Notes: a model not told the origin generated them from the sequence alone. Positions 46,547-55,493 are shown, counted from the stretch's first letter. The stretch: 64,000 nucleotides of DNA from Bradyrhizobium sp. sBnM-33 (GCF_032917945.1 NZ_CP136624.1:9037001-9101000); one strand, 5' to 3'. A program made the numbers and translations.

Positions 46547-47302
46547 CTAATCCTCCACCCCATACCGATGCAAATCGTTGCCGTGGGTATCGAGCCAGCG
46601 CTTGGCGCGTTCGACATGGTCGCAGATGCGGTCGACGACGCGCCAGAACCTGAGCGAATGGTTCATCTCGACGAGATGGGCGACCTCATGTGCGGCGAGA
46701 TAGTCCAGCACGTAAGGAGGCGCGAGGATCAGCCGCCAGGAATAGGACAACGACCCGGCCGAGGTGCATGATCCCCAGCGGCTCGACTGATCGCGGATCG
46801 ACACGCGCCTGACCCGCACGCCGAGTTCCGCGGCATAGGCGAGCGAGGCCTTGTGCAGATCCTTGCGCGCTTCGCGCTTGAGAAAGTCGTGGACGCGCCG
46901 ATCCATGTGCTCGTAGCCGCCGGCCACGCACAAAATCTTCTCGCCGCTGTCGCGGGTTTCGATCCACACCGTGCCGCGCTCACCCGCGCGATGCACGATC
47001 CGGTGCGGCACACCGCGCAGCGGTATGACAGTGCCGGATTGAAAGGGCGCGGCCTTCGGCAAACGGCCGAGACGGGCGGCGATCCAGCCGCCGTGAAGCT
47101 GCGCAAACTCCTTGGCTTCGGCGAGAGTACCGCGCGGCGGCATCGTCAGGATCGCTTCGCGATCCGTCGGATGAATGCGCAAGGTGTATCGCCGCGCCCG
47201 GCGATGCCGGCGCAGCCTGATCGCAAAGACTTGCGAGCAGTGTTTGACCAAAAGAGTCGCGGGTTCGGCGGGCCGCCGATAAAGGAGGGCGCGAGTAGCC
47301 AT
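46547..47302 (-). CDS. YgjP-type (DUF45) zinc metallopeptidase
   Basis: A 251-residue protein of the M48-like DUF45 family. The zinc motif is AAHEVAHLVEMNHSLRFWRV (HExxH with the distal His in MNHS). DQSSRWGSCTSAGSLSYSWR is the other strongly conserved block. The N-terminal part (RRARRYTLRIHPTDREAILT) also matches. No signal peptide, so cytoplasmic. Substrates are unknown; in several bacteria the gene is linked to restriction systems, but not here. ATG at 47302 is chosen over the longer frame to 47368. Confidence 0.9.
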   Translation of the reverse strand: MATRALLYRRPAEPATLLVKHCSQVFAIRLRRHRRARRYTLRIHPTDREAILTMPPRGTLAEAKEFAQLHGGWIAARLGRLPKAAPFQSGTVIPLRGVPHRIVHRAGERGTVWIETRDSGEKILCVAGGYEHMDRRVHDFLKREARKDLHKASLAYAAELGVRVRRVSIRDQSSRWGSCTSAGSLSYSWRLILAPPYVLDYLAAHEVAHLVEMNHSLRFWRVVDRICDHVERAKRWLDTHGNDLHRYGVED

Positions 47303-47480
47303 TTCTTGGAGTCCGGGGAGCAGGAGTTCGCCCGGATTCTGCCATATCCGCCGCCAGGGAAATCGCATCTAAATCGCTCGACGCAAAAACAAATCATTTG
47401 CCCAATATACAGGGGTCGGGCGCCAAATGGCCCCTAGGGGATGGGTCTGGAACCGCAAATTTCGGCTGGAACCGGGACTG

Positions 47481-47520
47481 AAAAACGACGTCAAGGAGTG
47501 AGTCTGAACTCACCCCTTGA
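47481..47520 (-). terminator. rho-independent terminator of the PHA depolymerase gene
   Basis: On the minus strand TCAAGGGGTGAGT and ACTCACTCCTTGA pair over 13 bases with one mismatch around a 4-base loop, followed by CGTCGTTTTT. It lies 75 bp beyond the stop of the gene at 47595. Confidence 0.75.
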
Positions 47521-47594
47521 TTCGAGCGGAATCCGGAATGTTTGAATCTTGTCAGCAACTTATGGGCGGCACGAAAATCGATGCCGCCTTGGCT

Positions 47595-48944
47595 CTATTC
47601 GGCTGCACGGACCAATGTTGGCTTGGTAGTAGCCGCTGACATGTTGGTATTGGCCGTCGACATCATGAAATCGGAGATGCGCGGCACGATTTCGGAACGG
47701 AATCGCGATCCGTTGAACACGCCGTAATGTCCGACGCCCTTTTGCACGTAATGCACGCGGCGATGATCGGGAATATGGGGGCACAAAGCGTGTGTCGCTT
47801 CGGTCTGGCCGAGCCCGGAGATGTCGTCGTTCTCGCCTTCTACCGTCATCAGCGCCACGCGGCGGATCTTTGACGGATCGACCGGCTTGCCACGGTGGGT
47901 CATCTCGCCCTTGGGCAGCGCGTGCTTGACGAACACGAGATCGACGGTTTGCAGGTAATACTCCGCCGTTAGATCCATCACCGCGAGGTACTCGTCATAG
48001 AACTCGCGGTGCTTCTCGACCATATCGCCGTCGCCCTTCACCAGGTTGTTGAACAGCGCCTTGTGCGCGTCGGTGTGGCGGTCGAGGTTCATGGTGATGA
48101 AGCCCGAGAGCTGCAAAAAGCCCGGATAGACGTCGCGCATCACCCCGGGATGCGGGAACGGCACCTTCGTGATGACGTGGTTACGGAACCATTCGATGCC
48201 GCGCTGTTCGGCGAGGTTGTTCACTGAAGTAGGATTGCGGCGGGTATCGATCGGGCCGCCCATCAAGGTCATCGACAGCGGTACGAAGGGATCGCGCGCG
48301 GCTTCCATCATGGAAACCGCCGCCACCACCGGCACCGAAGGCTGGCACACCGCGATCACGTGCATGTTGCCGCCCAGTACCTGCAGCATCTCGATGATGT
48401 AATCGATGTAATCGTCGAGGTCGAAGCGGCCCTCGGCGAGAGGAACCATTCGCGCATCCGACCAGTCGGTGATGTAGACTTCATGCGTCGGCAGGAATGC
48501 CTCGACCGTACCGCGCAGCAGCGTCGCGTAATGGCCGGACATCGGCGCCACGATCAGCACACGCGGATGCGGTGCGCGCAGCGGCCGGGTCAGCTTGCGA
48601 TCGAAATGCAGCAGTCGGCAGAACGGTTTTTCCCAGATCGAGCGGATCTCGACCGGGGTGCGGATGCCGTTCACCTCGGTGAAGTCGAGCCCCCATTCGG
48701 GCTTGCCGTAACGGCGGGTGGTGCGCTCGAACAATTCGCATGCCGCGGCGATCGATTTGCCGAACTGCGTGTGCGAAAAGGGATTAAGCGGATTTTGAAA
48801 CAGAATCTTGGTGGCATCGGTCACCGCGCGCGCCGGATTGAGCGACGCGTGGCCTATTTCGTACATCCAGTACATCGGCGTCGTTAGCGCCGGACTGCCT
48901 TCGGCCACCAGCGGCGGTGCGCCGCCAAACTCACCAATCGGCAT
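47595..48944 (-). CDS. phaZ: intracellular polyhydroxyalkanoate depolymerase
   Basis: A 449-residue alpha/beta-hydrolase that mobilises PHB granules. The atypical lipase box with a Cys nucleophile is in HVIAVCQPSVPVVAAVSMME, as in the Ralstonia PhaZ1 group. The catalytic Asp region is MTVEGENDDISGLGQTEATH and the His lies in VQKGVGHYGVFNGSRF. The N-terminus has TPMYWMYEIGHASLNPARAV, typical of this family. No signal peptide, which fits an intracellular enzyme. ATG at 48944 gives the MPIGEFGG start; an upstream extension to 49004 lacks support. It is followed by a terminator. Confidence 0.93.
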   Translation of the reverse strand: MPIGEFGGAPPLVAEGSPALTTPMYWMYEIGHASLNPARAVTDATKILFQNPLNPFSHTQFGKSIAAACELFERTTRRYGKPEWGLDFTEVNGIRTPVEIRSIWEKPFCRLLHFDRKLTRPLRAPHPRVLIVAPMSGHYATLLRGTVEAFLPTHEVYITDWSDARMVPLAEGRFDLDDYIDYIIEMLQVLGGNMHVIAVCQPSVPVVAAVSMMEAARDPFVPLSMTLMGGPIDTRRNPTSVNNLAEQRGIEWFRNHVITKVPFPHPGVMRDVYPGFLQLSGFITMNLDRHTDAHKALFNNLVKGDGDMVEKHREFYDEYLAVMDLTAEYYLQTVDLVFVKHALPKGEMTHRGKPVDPSKIRRVALMTVEGENDDISGLGQTEATHALCPHIPDHRRVHYVQKGVGHYGVFNGSRFRSEIVPRISDFMMSTANTNMSAATTKPTLVRAAE

Positions 48945-49072
48945 TTTATTTCTGACCTTCTGTTTGCGCCGCAGCATAGTGCAGAATGCGTAATATTGCG
49001 TCAATGCACCGATCGGACCTATCCAACCGCTAACGTGCGTAAACGCCCCGGGAAACCACGGGAATCTGTGAC

Positions 49073-49891
49073 TTATTCGCCACCCCCGAGCAAAGATCCG
49101 TGATGTTTGGCACTGCGCAAAAGGGCAAGGAAGATCGCAAAGGAGGCGGCAAACAGCACCCCGTTAATGGCCAGCGACCAGACCATCAGGTCGCTCCTGA
49201 ATACGTGATCGATCAGGAGCGCGCGCATGCCTTCAAAGACATAGGTCGGCGGCAGCATCCACGCAATCCATTGCAGCCAGGCGGGCAGCACCGCGACCGG
49301 ATAGTAGACGCAGGCGAGCGGCATCAGGCCGAACATCATCGTCCAGACGATGCTCTCGGCCCCGAGCCCGTTGCGCAGCACCAGGCCGGAAACAAAGATG
49401 CCGAGCGACCAGCTCGTGAAGATCAGGTTGCAGAAGAACGCGATCAGCGGCAGCCCGATCGCGAAGAAATTGAAATCGAAAAAGAACAGCGCCAGCAGCG
49501 TCATCGGAATCACGCCGATCGCGAGCCGGATCAGGCTCATGATCATCAGCGAGATCAGGAACTCGATCGGCTTCAGCGGGCTCATCATGAGGTTGCCGAG
49601 GTTGCGCGCCCACATTTCCTCAAGAAACGAGATCGAAAAGCCAAGCTGCCCGCGGAACAGGATGTCCCACAGGATGACAGCGCCGATCAGCGTGCCGCCG
49701 GCGCGGGCGAAGAAATTGTCGTTCTGCGCGATGTAGTTCTGCAGAAAGCCCCAGGTGATGATCTGCAGTGCCGGCCAGTAGATCAGCTCCAACAGCCGCG
49801 GCCAGGACGACATCAGGAGGTACCAGTAGCGCAGCACCATCGCCTGGATGCGGTGCGCGGCAATCCCGTGATGGGTGGCGGTAGCGCTCAT
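49073..49891 (-). CDS. ABC-2 type transporter permease
   Basis: A 272-residue membrane protein with six expected spans, beginning around LLMSSWPRLLELIYWPALQI and ending LAINGVLFAASFAIFLALLR. The ABC-2 signature region is LGIFVSGLVLRNGLGAESIV with ACVYYPVAVLPAWLQWIAWM. It overlaps the ATPase gene by four bases (ATGA), so the two form an exporter. Architecture resembles NodJ/polysaccharide or lipid exporters, but nothing here shows the substrate. Confidence 0.9.
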   Translation of the reverse strand: MSATATHHGIAAHRIQAMVLRYWYLLMSSWPRLLELIYWPALQIITWGFLQNYIAQNDNFFARAGGTLIGAVILWDILFRGQLGFSISFLEEMWARNLGNLMMSPLKPIEFLISLMIMSLIRLAIGVIPMTLLALFFFDFNFFAIGLPLIAFFCNLIFTSWSLGIFVSGLVLRNGLGAESIVWTMMFGLMPLACVYYPVAVLPAWLQWIAWMLPPTYVFEGMRALLIDHVFRSDLMVWSLAINGVLFAASFAIFLALLRSAKHHGSLLGGGE

Positions 49892-50682
49892 GGCGCGGTC
49901 TCCGCCACCCGGCCGCGCGCTACGTCGAGGAACACGTCTTCCAGCGTGGTGCGGTTGTAGCGCGCCATGATCTGGTCGGGGCTGTCGTCATCCTCGATGC
50001 GGCCACGCTTCATGATGATGACGCGGTCGCACAGCCGTTCCACTTCCAGCATGTTGTGCGAGGCCAGCAGAATGGTGGCATCATGCGTCTTGCGATAGTT
50101 CTGCAAATGCTGCCGCACCCAGTCGGCGGTATCAGGATCGAGCGAGGCCGTCGGCTCGTCGAGCAACAACAGCTCCGGCTGGTTGATCAGCGCCTTTGCC
50201 AACGCGACGCGGGTCTTCTGTCCGGCCGATAGCTTGCCGTTGGCGCGATCGAGAAAATCCTTCAGGTCGAGGTCGGATGCGAGCTGCTCGATGCGCTCGG
50301 CGAGATTCTCCACCGCATAGAGCCGGCCGAAAATGGTAAGGTTCTGCCGCACCGTGAGCCGCATCGGCATGTCGACATACGGGCTCTCGAAATTTATCCG
50401 CCCGAGCACCTCGGCGCTCTGCTCTGGCATCACGTGCCCCAACACCTGGACGCGGCCCGAGGTCGGCAGCACCAGCCCCATGATCATGGCAATGGTCGTG
50501 GTCTTGCCGGCGCCATTGCCGCCGAGCAGCCCGGTTACGCTGCCGCGCGCGATCCGGAATGAGATATCGTCCACGGCGCGGGTGGTCTTGTAGAGTTTTA
50601 TCAGATGCGCGACGTCGATCGCGGCGGAGCTTTCCGGCCCGGCCGCGGGCGATTGCGCTGGGACTGCCTCGCTATCGACCAT
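49888..50682 (-). CDS. ABC transporter ATP-binding protein
   Basis: A 264-residue ATPase. Walker A GLLGGNGAGKTTTIAMIMGL, signature KLSAGQKTRVALAKALINQP and Walker B LLLLDEPTASLDPDTADWV are all intact, followed by the His switch in ILLASHNMLEVERLCDRVII. LSAGQ rather than LSGGQ is typical of the DrrA/NodI group of ABC-2 exporters. Together with the permease at 49073 it forms a half-exporter pair likely to homodimerise. Substrate unknown. A 100-bp palindrome lies upstream of its start. Confidence 0.92.
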   Translation of the reverse strand: MVDSEAVPAQSPAAGPESSAAIDVAHLIKLYKTTRAVDDISFRIARGSVTGLLGGNGAGKTTTIAMIMGLVLPTSGRVQVLGHVMPEQSAEVLGRINFESPYVDMPMRLTVRQNLTIFGRLYAVENLAERIEQLASDLDLKDFLDRANGKLSAGQKTRVALAKALINQPELLLLDEPTASLDPDTADWVRQHLQNYRKTHDATILLASHNMLEVERLCDRVIIMKRGRIEDDDSPDQIMARYNRTTLEDVFLDVARGRVAETAP

Positions 50683-50749
50683 TACGGCCTGTTCATTGGG
50701 CCATCATGGCTGATAGCGCAAGGGTTCGGGGTGCTTGGCGGCGGGCGGG

Positions 50750-50857
50750 GCCTGCATGGTTCGAGACGCGCGGCTCCGCCGCGCTCCTCACCATGAGGGG
50801 TAAAACTATCCCCTCATGGTGAGGAGCCGCGAAAGCGGCGTCTCGAACCATGCAGGC
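50750..50857. repeat. near-perfect ~50-bp inverted repeat, family F
   Basis: GCCTGCATGGTTCGAGACGC and GCTCCTCACCATGAGGGG form the left arm; CCCCTCATGGTGAGGAGC and GCGTCTCGAACCATGCAGGC form the right arm, separated by TAAAACTAT. It lies between the divergent ABC exporter and regS genes. Copy without the nested element seen at 43447. Confidence 0.9.
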
Positions 50858-50921
50858 CCGTGCTGGACCCGAACGACTGCGTGAATTTGTGATCACACGC
50901 ACGCGCGGCTAAACTCCAGTC

Positions 50922-52247
50922 ATGTCCGACGTTGCAGCCTCCGATTTCCGCCATCCGCACCGCTTTGTCAGTCTCGATACGATCCTGCGGCTGCGCTGGC
51001 TGGCGGCGCTCGGCCAACTCACCGCGATCTTCATCGTGGCGCACGGGCTGGAGTTCGACTTTCCCATCATTGCCTGCGTGGCCGTCGTCGGCATCTCGGC
51101 GCTGCTCAATCTTGCACTGCAGGTTGCCTTCAACCCGATGCAACGGCTGGAACCGGTCTATGCGGCGGCGCTGCTCGCGCTCAACATCGTCGAATTGGCC
51201 GCGCTGTTGTTCCTGACGGGAGGCTTGCAGAACCCGTTTTCATTTCTGTTCCTCGGCCCCGTCCTGATCTCGGCGACGGTGCTGCCGGTCCGGATGACGG
51301 TTGGCCTCGGGCTGCTCGCGGTCGCCTGCGCCTCGGCACTGGTATTCTTCCATCTGCCGCTGCCTTGGGACAGCGAAGACCCGCTGGTGCTGCCGCCGAT
51401 CTATCTGTTCGGCGTCTGGCTCTCGATCGTGCTCGCGATCGGCGTCACCAGTCTCTATGCGTTCCAGGCCACCGAGGAGGCGCGCAAACTTTCGGACGCG
51501 CTGGCCGCAACCGAGCTGGTGCTGACGCGCGAGCAGCATCTGACTCAACTTGACGGACTGGCCGCGGCCGCCGCGCATGAACTCGGCACGCCGCTGTCGA
51601 CGATCTTCCTGATTTCGCGAGAGCTGGAAAAGACCGCCGAGGGCAACGACCAGTTGGCCTCGGATCTGAAGACTCTGCGCGAGCAGGCGCAGCGCTGCCG
51701 CGACATCCTCGCCAAGATCACCCAGCTTTCCTCATCGGGGGCGCCGTTCGATCTTATGCCGCTGTCTACGCTGATCGAGGAAGTGGTGGCGCCGCACCGC
51801 GATTTTGGCGTCACGATCAGGGTGCGGCTTGCTGTCGCAGCCACCCGGGAGCCTGTTGGCGCCCGGAACCCGGCGATTCTGTATGGCGTCGGCAACATCC
51901 TGGAGAACGCCGTCGATTTCGCGCGGACAACGGTGGAGGTTAACGCCTGGTGGAACGCGGATACAGTCGAAATCGTCATCTCCGATGACGGCCCCGGCAT
52001 CGCGCCCGACATGCTGAAACGGATCGGCGAGCCCTATTTATCAAGGCGTCGCAGCGCCGACGAAACCAACCGCGAACGCGCCGGCCTCGGCCTTGGCGTA
52101 TTTATCGCCCGAACGCTCCTGGAACGCACCGGCGCGAAGGTTTCGTTCTCCAACCGGACCTTTCCCGAGCACGGCGCCGTGGTGCGGATCGCGTGGCCGC
52201 GCGTCCGCTTCGAGGCCGAGGAAAATGCTGCCGGGCCAGCGGATTAA
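50922..52247 (+). CDS. regS: RegB/ActS-type redox-sensing histidine kinase
   Basis: A 441-residue membrane kinase with about six N-terminal hydrophobic spans (residues ~20-170). The quinone-interaction motif of RegB, GGLQNPF, lies near residue 103 (LFLTGGLQNPFSFLFLGP). The phospho-acceptor His219 is in AAAAHELGTPLSTIFLISRE, and the redox Cys259 in QAQRCRDILAKI, as in RegB. The ATPase shows NILENAVDFA, DDGPGIAPDM and GLGLGVFIARTLLE. In Bradyrhizobium RegS partners RegR to control NifA and other redox-responsive genes. ATG at 50922; the regR gene follows on the same strand after ~120 bp. Confidence 0.93.
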   Translation: MSDVAASDFRHPHRFVSLDTILRLRWLAALGQLTAIFIVAHGLEFDFPIIACVAVVGISALLNLALQVAFNPMQRLEPVYAAALLALNIVELAALLFLTGGLQNPFSFLFLGPVLISATVLPVRMTVGLGLLAVACASALVFFHLPLPWDSEDPLVLPPIYLFGVWLSIVLAIGVTSLYAFQATEEARKLSDALAATELVLTREQHLTQLDGLAAAAAHELGTPLSTIFLISRELEKTAEGNDQLASDLKTLREQAQRCRDILAKITQLSSSGAPFDLMPLSTLIEEVVAPHRDFGVTIRVRLAVAATREPVGARNPAILYGVGNILENAVDFARTTVEVNAWWNADTVEIVISDDGPGIAPDMLKRIGEPYLSRRRSADETNRERAGLGLGVFIARTLLERTGAKVSFSNRTFPEHGAVVRIAWPRVRFEAEENAAGPAD

Positions 52248-52365
52248 AAGGCGTTAAGGATTGAGGAAACCGGGGCTGCTCGGCCCCTTGGGGCCTTGGC
52301 AGTGCAAAATTACCGCGCCATATGGTCTATAAGTGCTTCGCATCCGCAACCGGGGATACCTTGCC

Positions 52366-52920
52366 TTGAACGCCATTGCCGAACTGAACGATCTCGCCGA
52401 CCGCTCGCTGCTGATCGTCGAGGACGACAAGCCGTTTCTGGAGCGCCTGTCGCGCGCCATGGAAACCCGCGGTTTCGCGGTGACCTCCTGCGACACCGTG
52501 TCCGACGGGCTGGCGCAGATCAACAAGTCCGCACCGGCCTTTGCTGTCGTGGACCTGCGGCTCGGCGACGGCAATGGGCTCGACGTCGTGTCGGCGCTCA
52601 AGCGCAAGCGCCCCGACGCGCGCACCATCGTGCTGACCGGCTACGGCAATATCGCCACCGCTGTTACGGCCGTGAAGATGGGCGCGGTGGACTATCTCTC
52701 GAAGCCTGCGGATGCCGATGACGTGGTCGCGGCGCTGCTCGCCAGTGGCACTGAAAAGTCCGAGCTGCCGTCCAATCCGATGTCGGCGGATCGCGTGCGC
52801 TGGGAACACATCCAGCGCATCTATGAGATGTGCAACCGCAACGTCTCCGAAACCGCGCGGCGCCTCAACATGCATCGCCGCACATTGCAGCGTATTCTGG
52901 CGAAACGCGCGCCGCGGTGA
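52366..52920 (+). CDS. regR: RegA/ActR-type response regulator
   Basis: A 184-residue regulator. The receiver has SLLIVEDDKPFLERLSRAME and the phospho-Asp in AVVDLRLGDGNGLDVVSALK; with the TTG start at 52366 this Asp is residue 63, as in RegA. KPADADDVVAAL contains the conserved Lys. After a proline-containing linker, the Fis-type helix-turn-helix reads NVSETARRLNMHRRTLQRIL. An in-frame GTG at 52333 is the alternative start. Encoded right after regS, it would activate genes for low-oxygen energy metabolism and nitrogen fixation. Confidence 0.94.
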   Translation: MNAIAELNDLADRSLLIVEDDKPFLERLSRAMETRGFAVTSCDTVSDGLAQINKSAPAFAVVDLRLGDGNGLDVVSALKRKRPDARTIVLTGYGNIATAVTAVKMGAVDYLSKPADADDVVAALLASGTEKSELPSNPMSADRVRWEHIQRIYEMCNRNVSETARRLNMHRRTLQRILAKRAPR

Positions 52921-52927
52921 GTTTCTT

Positions 52928-53051
52928 GTAGCCCGGATGGAGCCAACGGGTCGCGCGAATGCGCGCCCGATGACAGGCTCCGCGCGATCCGGGGCAGTTC
53001 ATCCGATTGCGAGATCGTTCCCGGATTTCGCTTCGCTTCATCCGGGCTACG
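52928..53051. repeat. palindromic intergenic repeat, family B, with nested element
   Basis: Outer arms GTAGCCCGGATGG and CTTCATCCGGGCTACG. The left arm is interrupted by the nested element at 52941-52984. Family B copy also at 12532. It lies between the convergent regR and mmcB genes. Confidence 0.8.
52941..52984. repeat. nested small palindromic element, copy 3
   Basis: AGCCAACGGGT, central stem CGCGCG-AAT-GCGCGC-type, CCGATGACAGGCTCCGCG. Reverse orientation relative to copy 1. Carrier is family B. Confidence 0.75.
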
Positions 53052-53060
53052 ATTTCATCT

Positions 53061-53546
53061 TCAAAATTCACCATGCCCTTGCGGATCGATCAATCGGTTG
53101 ATCCGCTGCGCTGCGGCCATCGCAAAGCGCACCGTCATCGATTTGCGCGTCGCCGCGGGCAGGCGATGCTCGGGCGCCTCACAATGCAGATGGGCGCCAT
53201 AGGCGTCGGCGATGATGAGGCCGGTATCTTCAGGGAAAATCTCGCAAGGAAGGTCTTGCGTGAAGGCAAAGAACAGCCGGTCGCAATGCATCCGGTAATC
53301 CTGCCATTTCTGATCGGCGCGCAGATCTTCCACCGACGATTTGATCTCGACGATCCAGATCTCGCCCCTCTGGTTGAGGGCCACCAGATCGGCACGCCGG
53401 CCAGACGGCAGCGGCAGCTCGCTGATGCAGGAAAAGCCGAGCGACCGCAACAGCCGCGCGGTGCCGCGCGCGATCGCCAGCGCCGTCTCCGACTGACGGC
53501 GGTCCGGCGCGGGCACGAGGCTGATCTGGCGGGCGGGTGATTCCAT
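53061..53546 (-). CDS. mmcB: MmcB family DNA repair protein
   Basis: A 161-residue protein of the DUF1052/MmcB family, an endonuclease-like fold with a role in DNA damage tolerance in alphaproteobacteria. It shows LPLPSGRRADLVALNQRGEI and WIVEIKSSVEDLRADQKWQD, the D...ExK nuclease-type core, then ALIIADAYG-type sequence near EDTGLIIADAYGA. Single gene, convergent with regR across a repeat, which is a common arrangement in Rhizobiales. Start ATG at 53546. Confidence 0.9.
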   Translation of the reverse strand: MESPARQISLVPAPDRRQSETALAIARGTARLLRSLGFSCISELPLPSGRRADLVALNQRGEIWIVEIKSSVEDLRADQKWQDYRMHCDRLFFAFTQDLPCEIFPEDTGLIIADAYGAHLHCEAPEHRLPAATRKSMTVRFAMAAAQRINRLIDPQGHGEF

Positions 53547-53681
53547 GGCGCTCGAACCTTAGCCGATTCCGGGCCGTCCGACAGGCGGTCTGCTCGCCGA
53601 GCCGGCCGCAAATTTGTCCCCCCGCCCGCCTTGTTTCGACTTCAGCGCACCGCGCAGATCAAGCGGTGAGTATCACCTATC

Positions 53682-53806
53682 CGTCATTCCGGGGCGATGC
53701 GAAGCATCGAACTATGGTGCGCAATTGCGCATCTGAGAATCTCGAGATTCCCCAGTGTGCAACTGCACACCTGAGGTCTGGTCCTGCGGACCATTCCGGA
53801 ATGACG
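53682..53806. repeat. mosaic of short palindromes, family H
   Basis: Outer arms CGTCATTCCGG and CCGGAATGACG bracket a chain of small dyads: TGCGCAATTGCGCA, ATCTCGAGAT, GTGTGCAACTGCACAC and TGGTCC-TGC-GGACCA. No coding frame. It lies upstream of the RMD1-like stop. Confidence 0.75.
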
Positions 53807-53814
53807 ACCTCCGC

Positions 53815-54690
53815 TCAGGGGTGCCGGCCCATGGCAAGCTGATAGATCGTCACCAGAACCTCGAACAGGATCAGGAGCACGATAATCACTTCGAGCCGAA
53901 GCGAGCGACGCGTGTCGATGATATCGGTCAACACCTGCGCGCTCTCGGCGATTACGGCGAGTTTGCCGTTCAGCGACTCCGCGCGCTCCTTGAGTTCGTA
54001 CTCGTCCTCCAGCCGGGCATACAGCCGCTCCAGATGCGGCTTGTCCCAGAGCACGTCGGGTTTCTCTTCCACCTCGACCGGCCCCGACACCCGATGCCGT
54101 ACCAGAAGCGCGCTGCCGATATTTTTCAGGATCGAGCGACGGCTGCCACGCATACGCCCGCTCAGCGCCAGTTCCCGAGCGAACGGTTCGGTCGTGTCAA
54201 ATACGCTGGCAACCTCGCGTTCATGCCGGGCCAGGACGACGCTCTTCGCCAGGGCCTCGCAGATCAGGATCAGCCGGTCAGGCGACAGGCTTTGCAGGCA
54301 GATCGGCCCGCCGGGTGGAATCTGATCCTCCTTATCGGGCGAGAGCTCGATGATTGCGATTTCCTCGTCGCGCCGCGCAAACTTCCCTGTCATGCGGTGA
54401 TCCAGGCCGCGAAGGAATTCCTCCTCTTCCAGCGCATTCAGCCCGATCAGGACCACCACGCCATAACGAAACAGGACGACGACACCGTTTTCATTGACGC
54501 GAAACGCCAGCGGCGTCGTTGCCAGCACGTCGCCGCGCTCGAGGCCCGACGTATTGAGGCGATCGCTGACAAAAAACGCCCGGGCCGTCGTTCGGGTCCC
54601 GCCGAGCGGCGATTTGGAGGCTTGATTGATGACTTGCGCATCCCGGCCGAAATCACGATCGGCGCTGATGCGATTTCCGTCTTTCGCCAC
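53815..54690 (-). CDS. RMD1/DUF155 family protein, C-tail membrane anchored
   Basis: A 291-residue protein with the DUF155 pattern: TARAFFVSDRLNTSGLERGD, VVVLFRYGVVVLIGLNALEE then SGRMRGSRRSILKNIGSALL, VEEKPDVLWDKPHLERLYAR and ELKERAESLNGKLAVIAESA, and finally a membrane helix RLEVIIVLLILFEVLVTIYQ. Eukaryotic relatives (RMD1, RMND1) act in mitochondria. In bacteria the function is unknown. The hydrophobic helix at the very end suggests tail-anchoring with the bulk in the cytoplasm. Single gene. Confidence 0.85.
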   Translation of the reverse strand: MAKDGNRISADRDFGRDAQVINQASKSPLGGTRTTARAFFVSDRLNTSGLERGDVLATTPLAFRVNENGVVVLFRYGVVVLIGLNALEEEEFLRGLDHRMTGKFARRDEEIAIIELSPDKEDQIPPGGPICLQSLSPDRLILICEALAKSVVLARHEREVASVFDTTEPFARELALSGRMRGSRRSILKNIGSALLVRHRVSGPVEVEEKPDVLWDKPHLERLYARLEDEYELKERAESLNGKLAVIAESAQVLTDIIDTRRSLRLEVIIVLLILFEVLVTIYQLAMGRHP

Positions 54691-54778
54691 TAGATGTCCT
54701 TCCGTGCAAACCGTATCACGGACTGAAACCGATCACCTATCGGTTCCCGCCCGTGTTGACCCCTTTTCAAGGTAGAAT

Positions 54779-55459
54779 ATGGTGCCTGCCATGGATGACA
54801 AAACCGAGACCCAGGCGAAAGCCGGCGCGATGATCGTGCCGGTGACGCTGTTCGAGCAGAACTGCACCATCATCTGGCACGAGCCTTCCAAGAAGGCCGT
54901 GGTGATCGATCCCGGCGGGGACGTTCCCAAAATTCTGGAGGCGATCAAGCAGACCGGCGTCACGGTCGAGAAGATTTGGCTGACCCACGGCCATATCGAT
55001 CATGTCGGCGGCGCCGCCGACTTGCGCGACGCGCTGCAGGTCAAGATCGAAGGACCGCATATCGCCGACAAATTCCTGCTCGACAACGTCGTCTCGAGCG
55101 GCGAGCGCTTCGGCATCACCGGGGTGCGTAATTTCGGGCCCGACCGCTGGCTCGACGAAGGCGATCAGGTCTCGATCGGCGAGCTTGCCTTCGACATCCT
55201 GCATTGCCCCGGCCACTCACCGGGCAGCGTCGTGTTCTTCAACAAGGAATTGCGCTTCGCCCATGTCGGCGACGTGGTCTTCAACGGCTCGGTCGGGCGT
55301 ACCGACCTGCCCGGCGGCAGCCACGCCACGCTGATCAATTCGATCAAGCAAAAGCTGTTGCCGCTCGGCGACGACGTCGGCTTCATCTGCGGCCATGGCG
55401 CCGGCTCCAGCCTCGGTCAGGAGCGGCTGACCAATCCGTTCCTTACCGACGAGATGTGA
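54779..55459 (+). CDS. MBL-fold metallo-hydrolase (glyoxalase II-like)
   Basis: A 226-residue metallo-beta-lactamase-fold hydrolase. Metal ligands are in IWLTHGHIDHVGGAADLRDA (HxHxDH), HCPGHSPGSVVFF (His), HVGDVVFNGSVGRTDLPGG (Asp) and FICGHGAGSSLGQER (last His). The layout matches the YcbL/glyoxalase II-like group, which cleaves thioesters such as S-lactoylglutathione. AAGG lies six bases before the ATG at 54779; ATG at 54791 is an alternative. Confidence 0.9.
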   Translation: MVPAMDDKTETQAKAGAMIVPVTLFEQNCTIIWHEPSKKAVVIDPGGDVPKILEAIKQTGVTVEKIWLTHGHIDHVGGAADLRDALQVKIEGPHIADKFLLDNVVSSGERFGITGVRNFGPDRWLDEGDQVSIGELAFDILHCPGHSPGSVVFFNKELRFAHVGDVVFNGSVGRTDLPGGSHATLINSIKQKLLPLGDDVGFICGHGAGSSLGQERLTNPFLTDEM

Positions 55460-55493
55460 GCTGAAATTATCCGGCTGACGCTGTGATGTCCGG

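Noticed and set aside
49073..50682. Calling the ABC exporter NodIJ
   Set aside because: The architecture fits, but no nod genes or nod boxes are in the window and the ATPase/permease pair is a broad family; substrate cannot be assigned.
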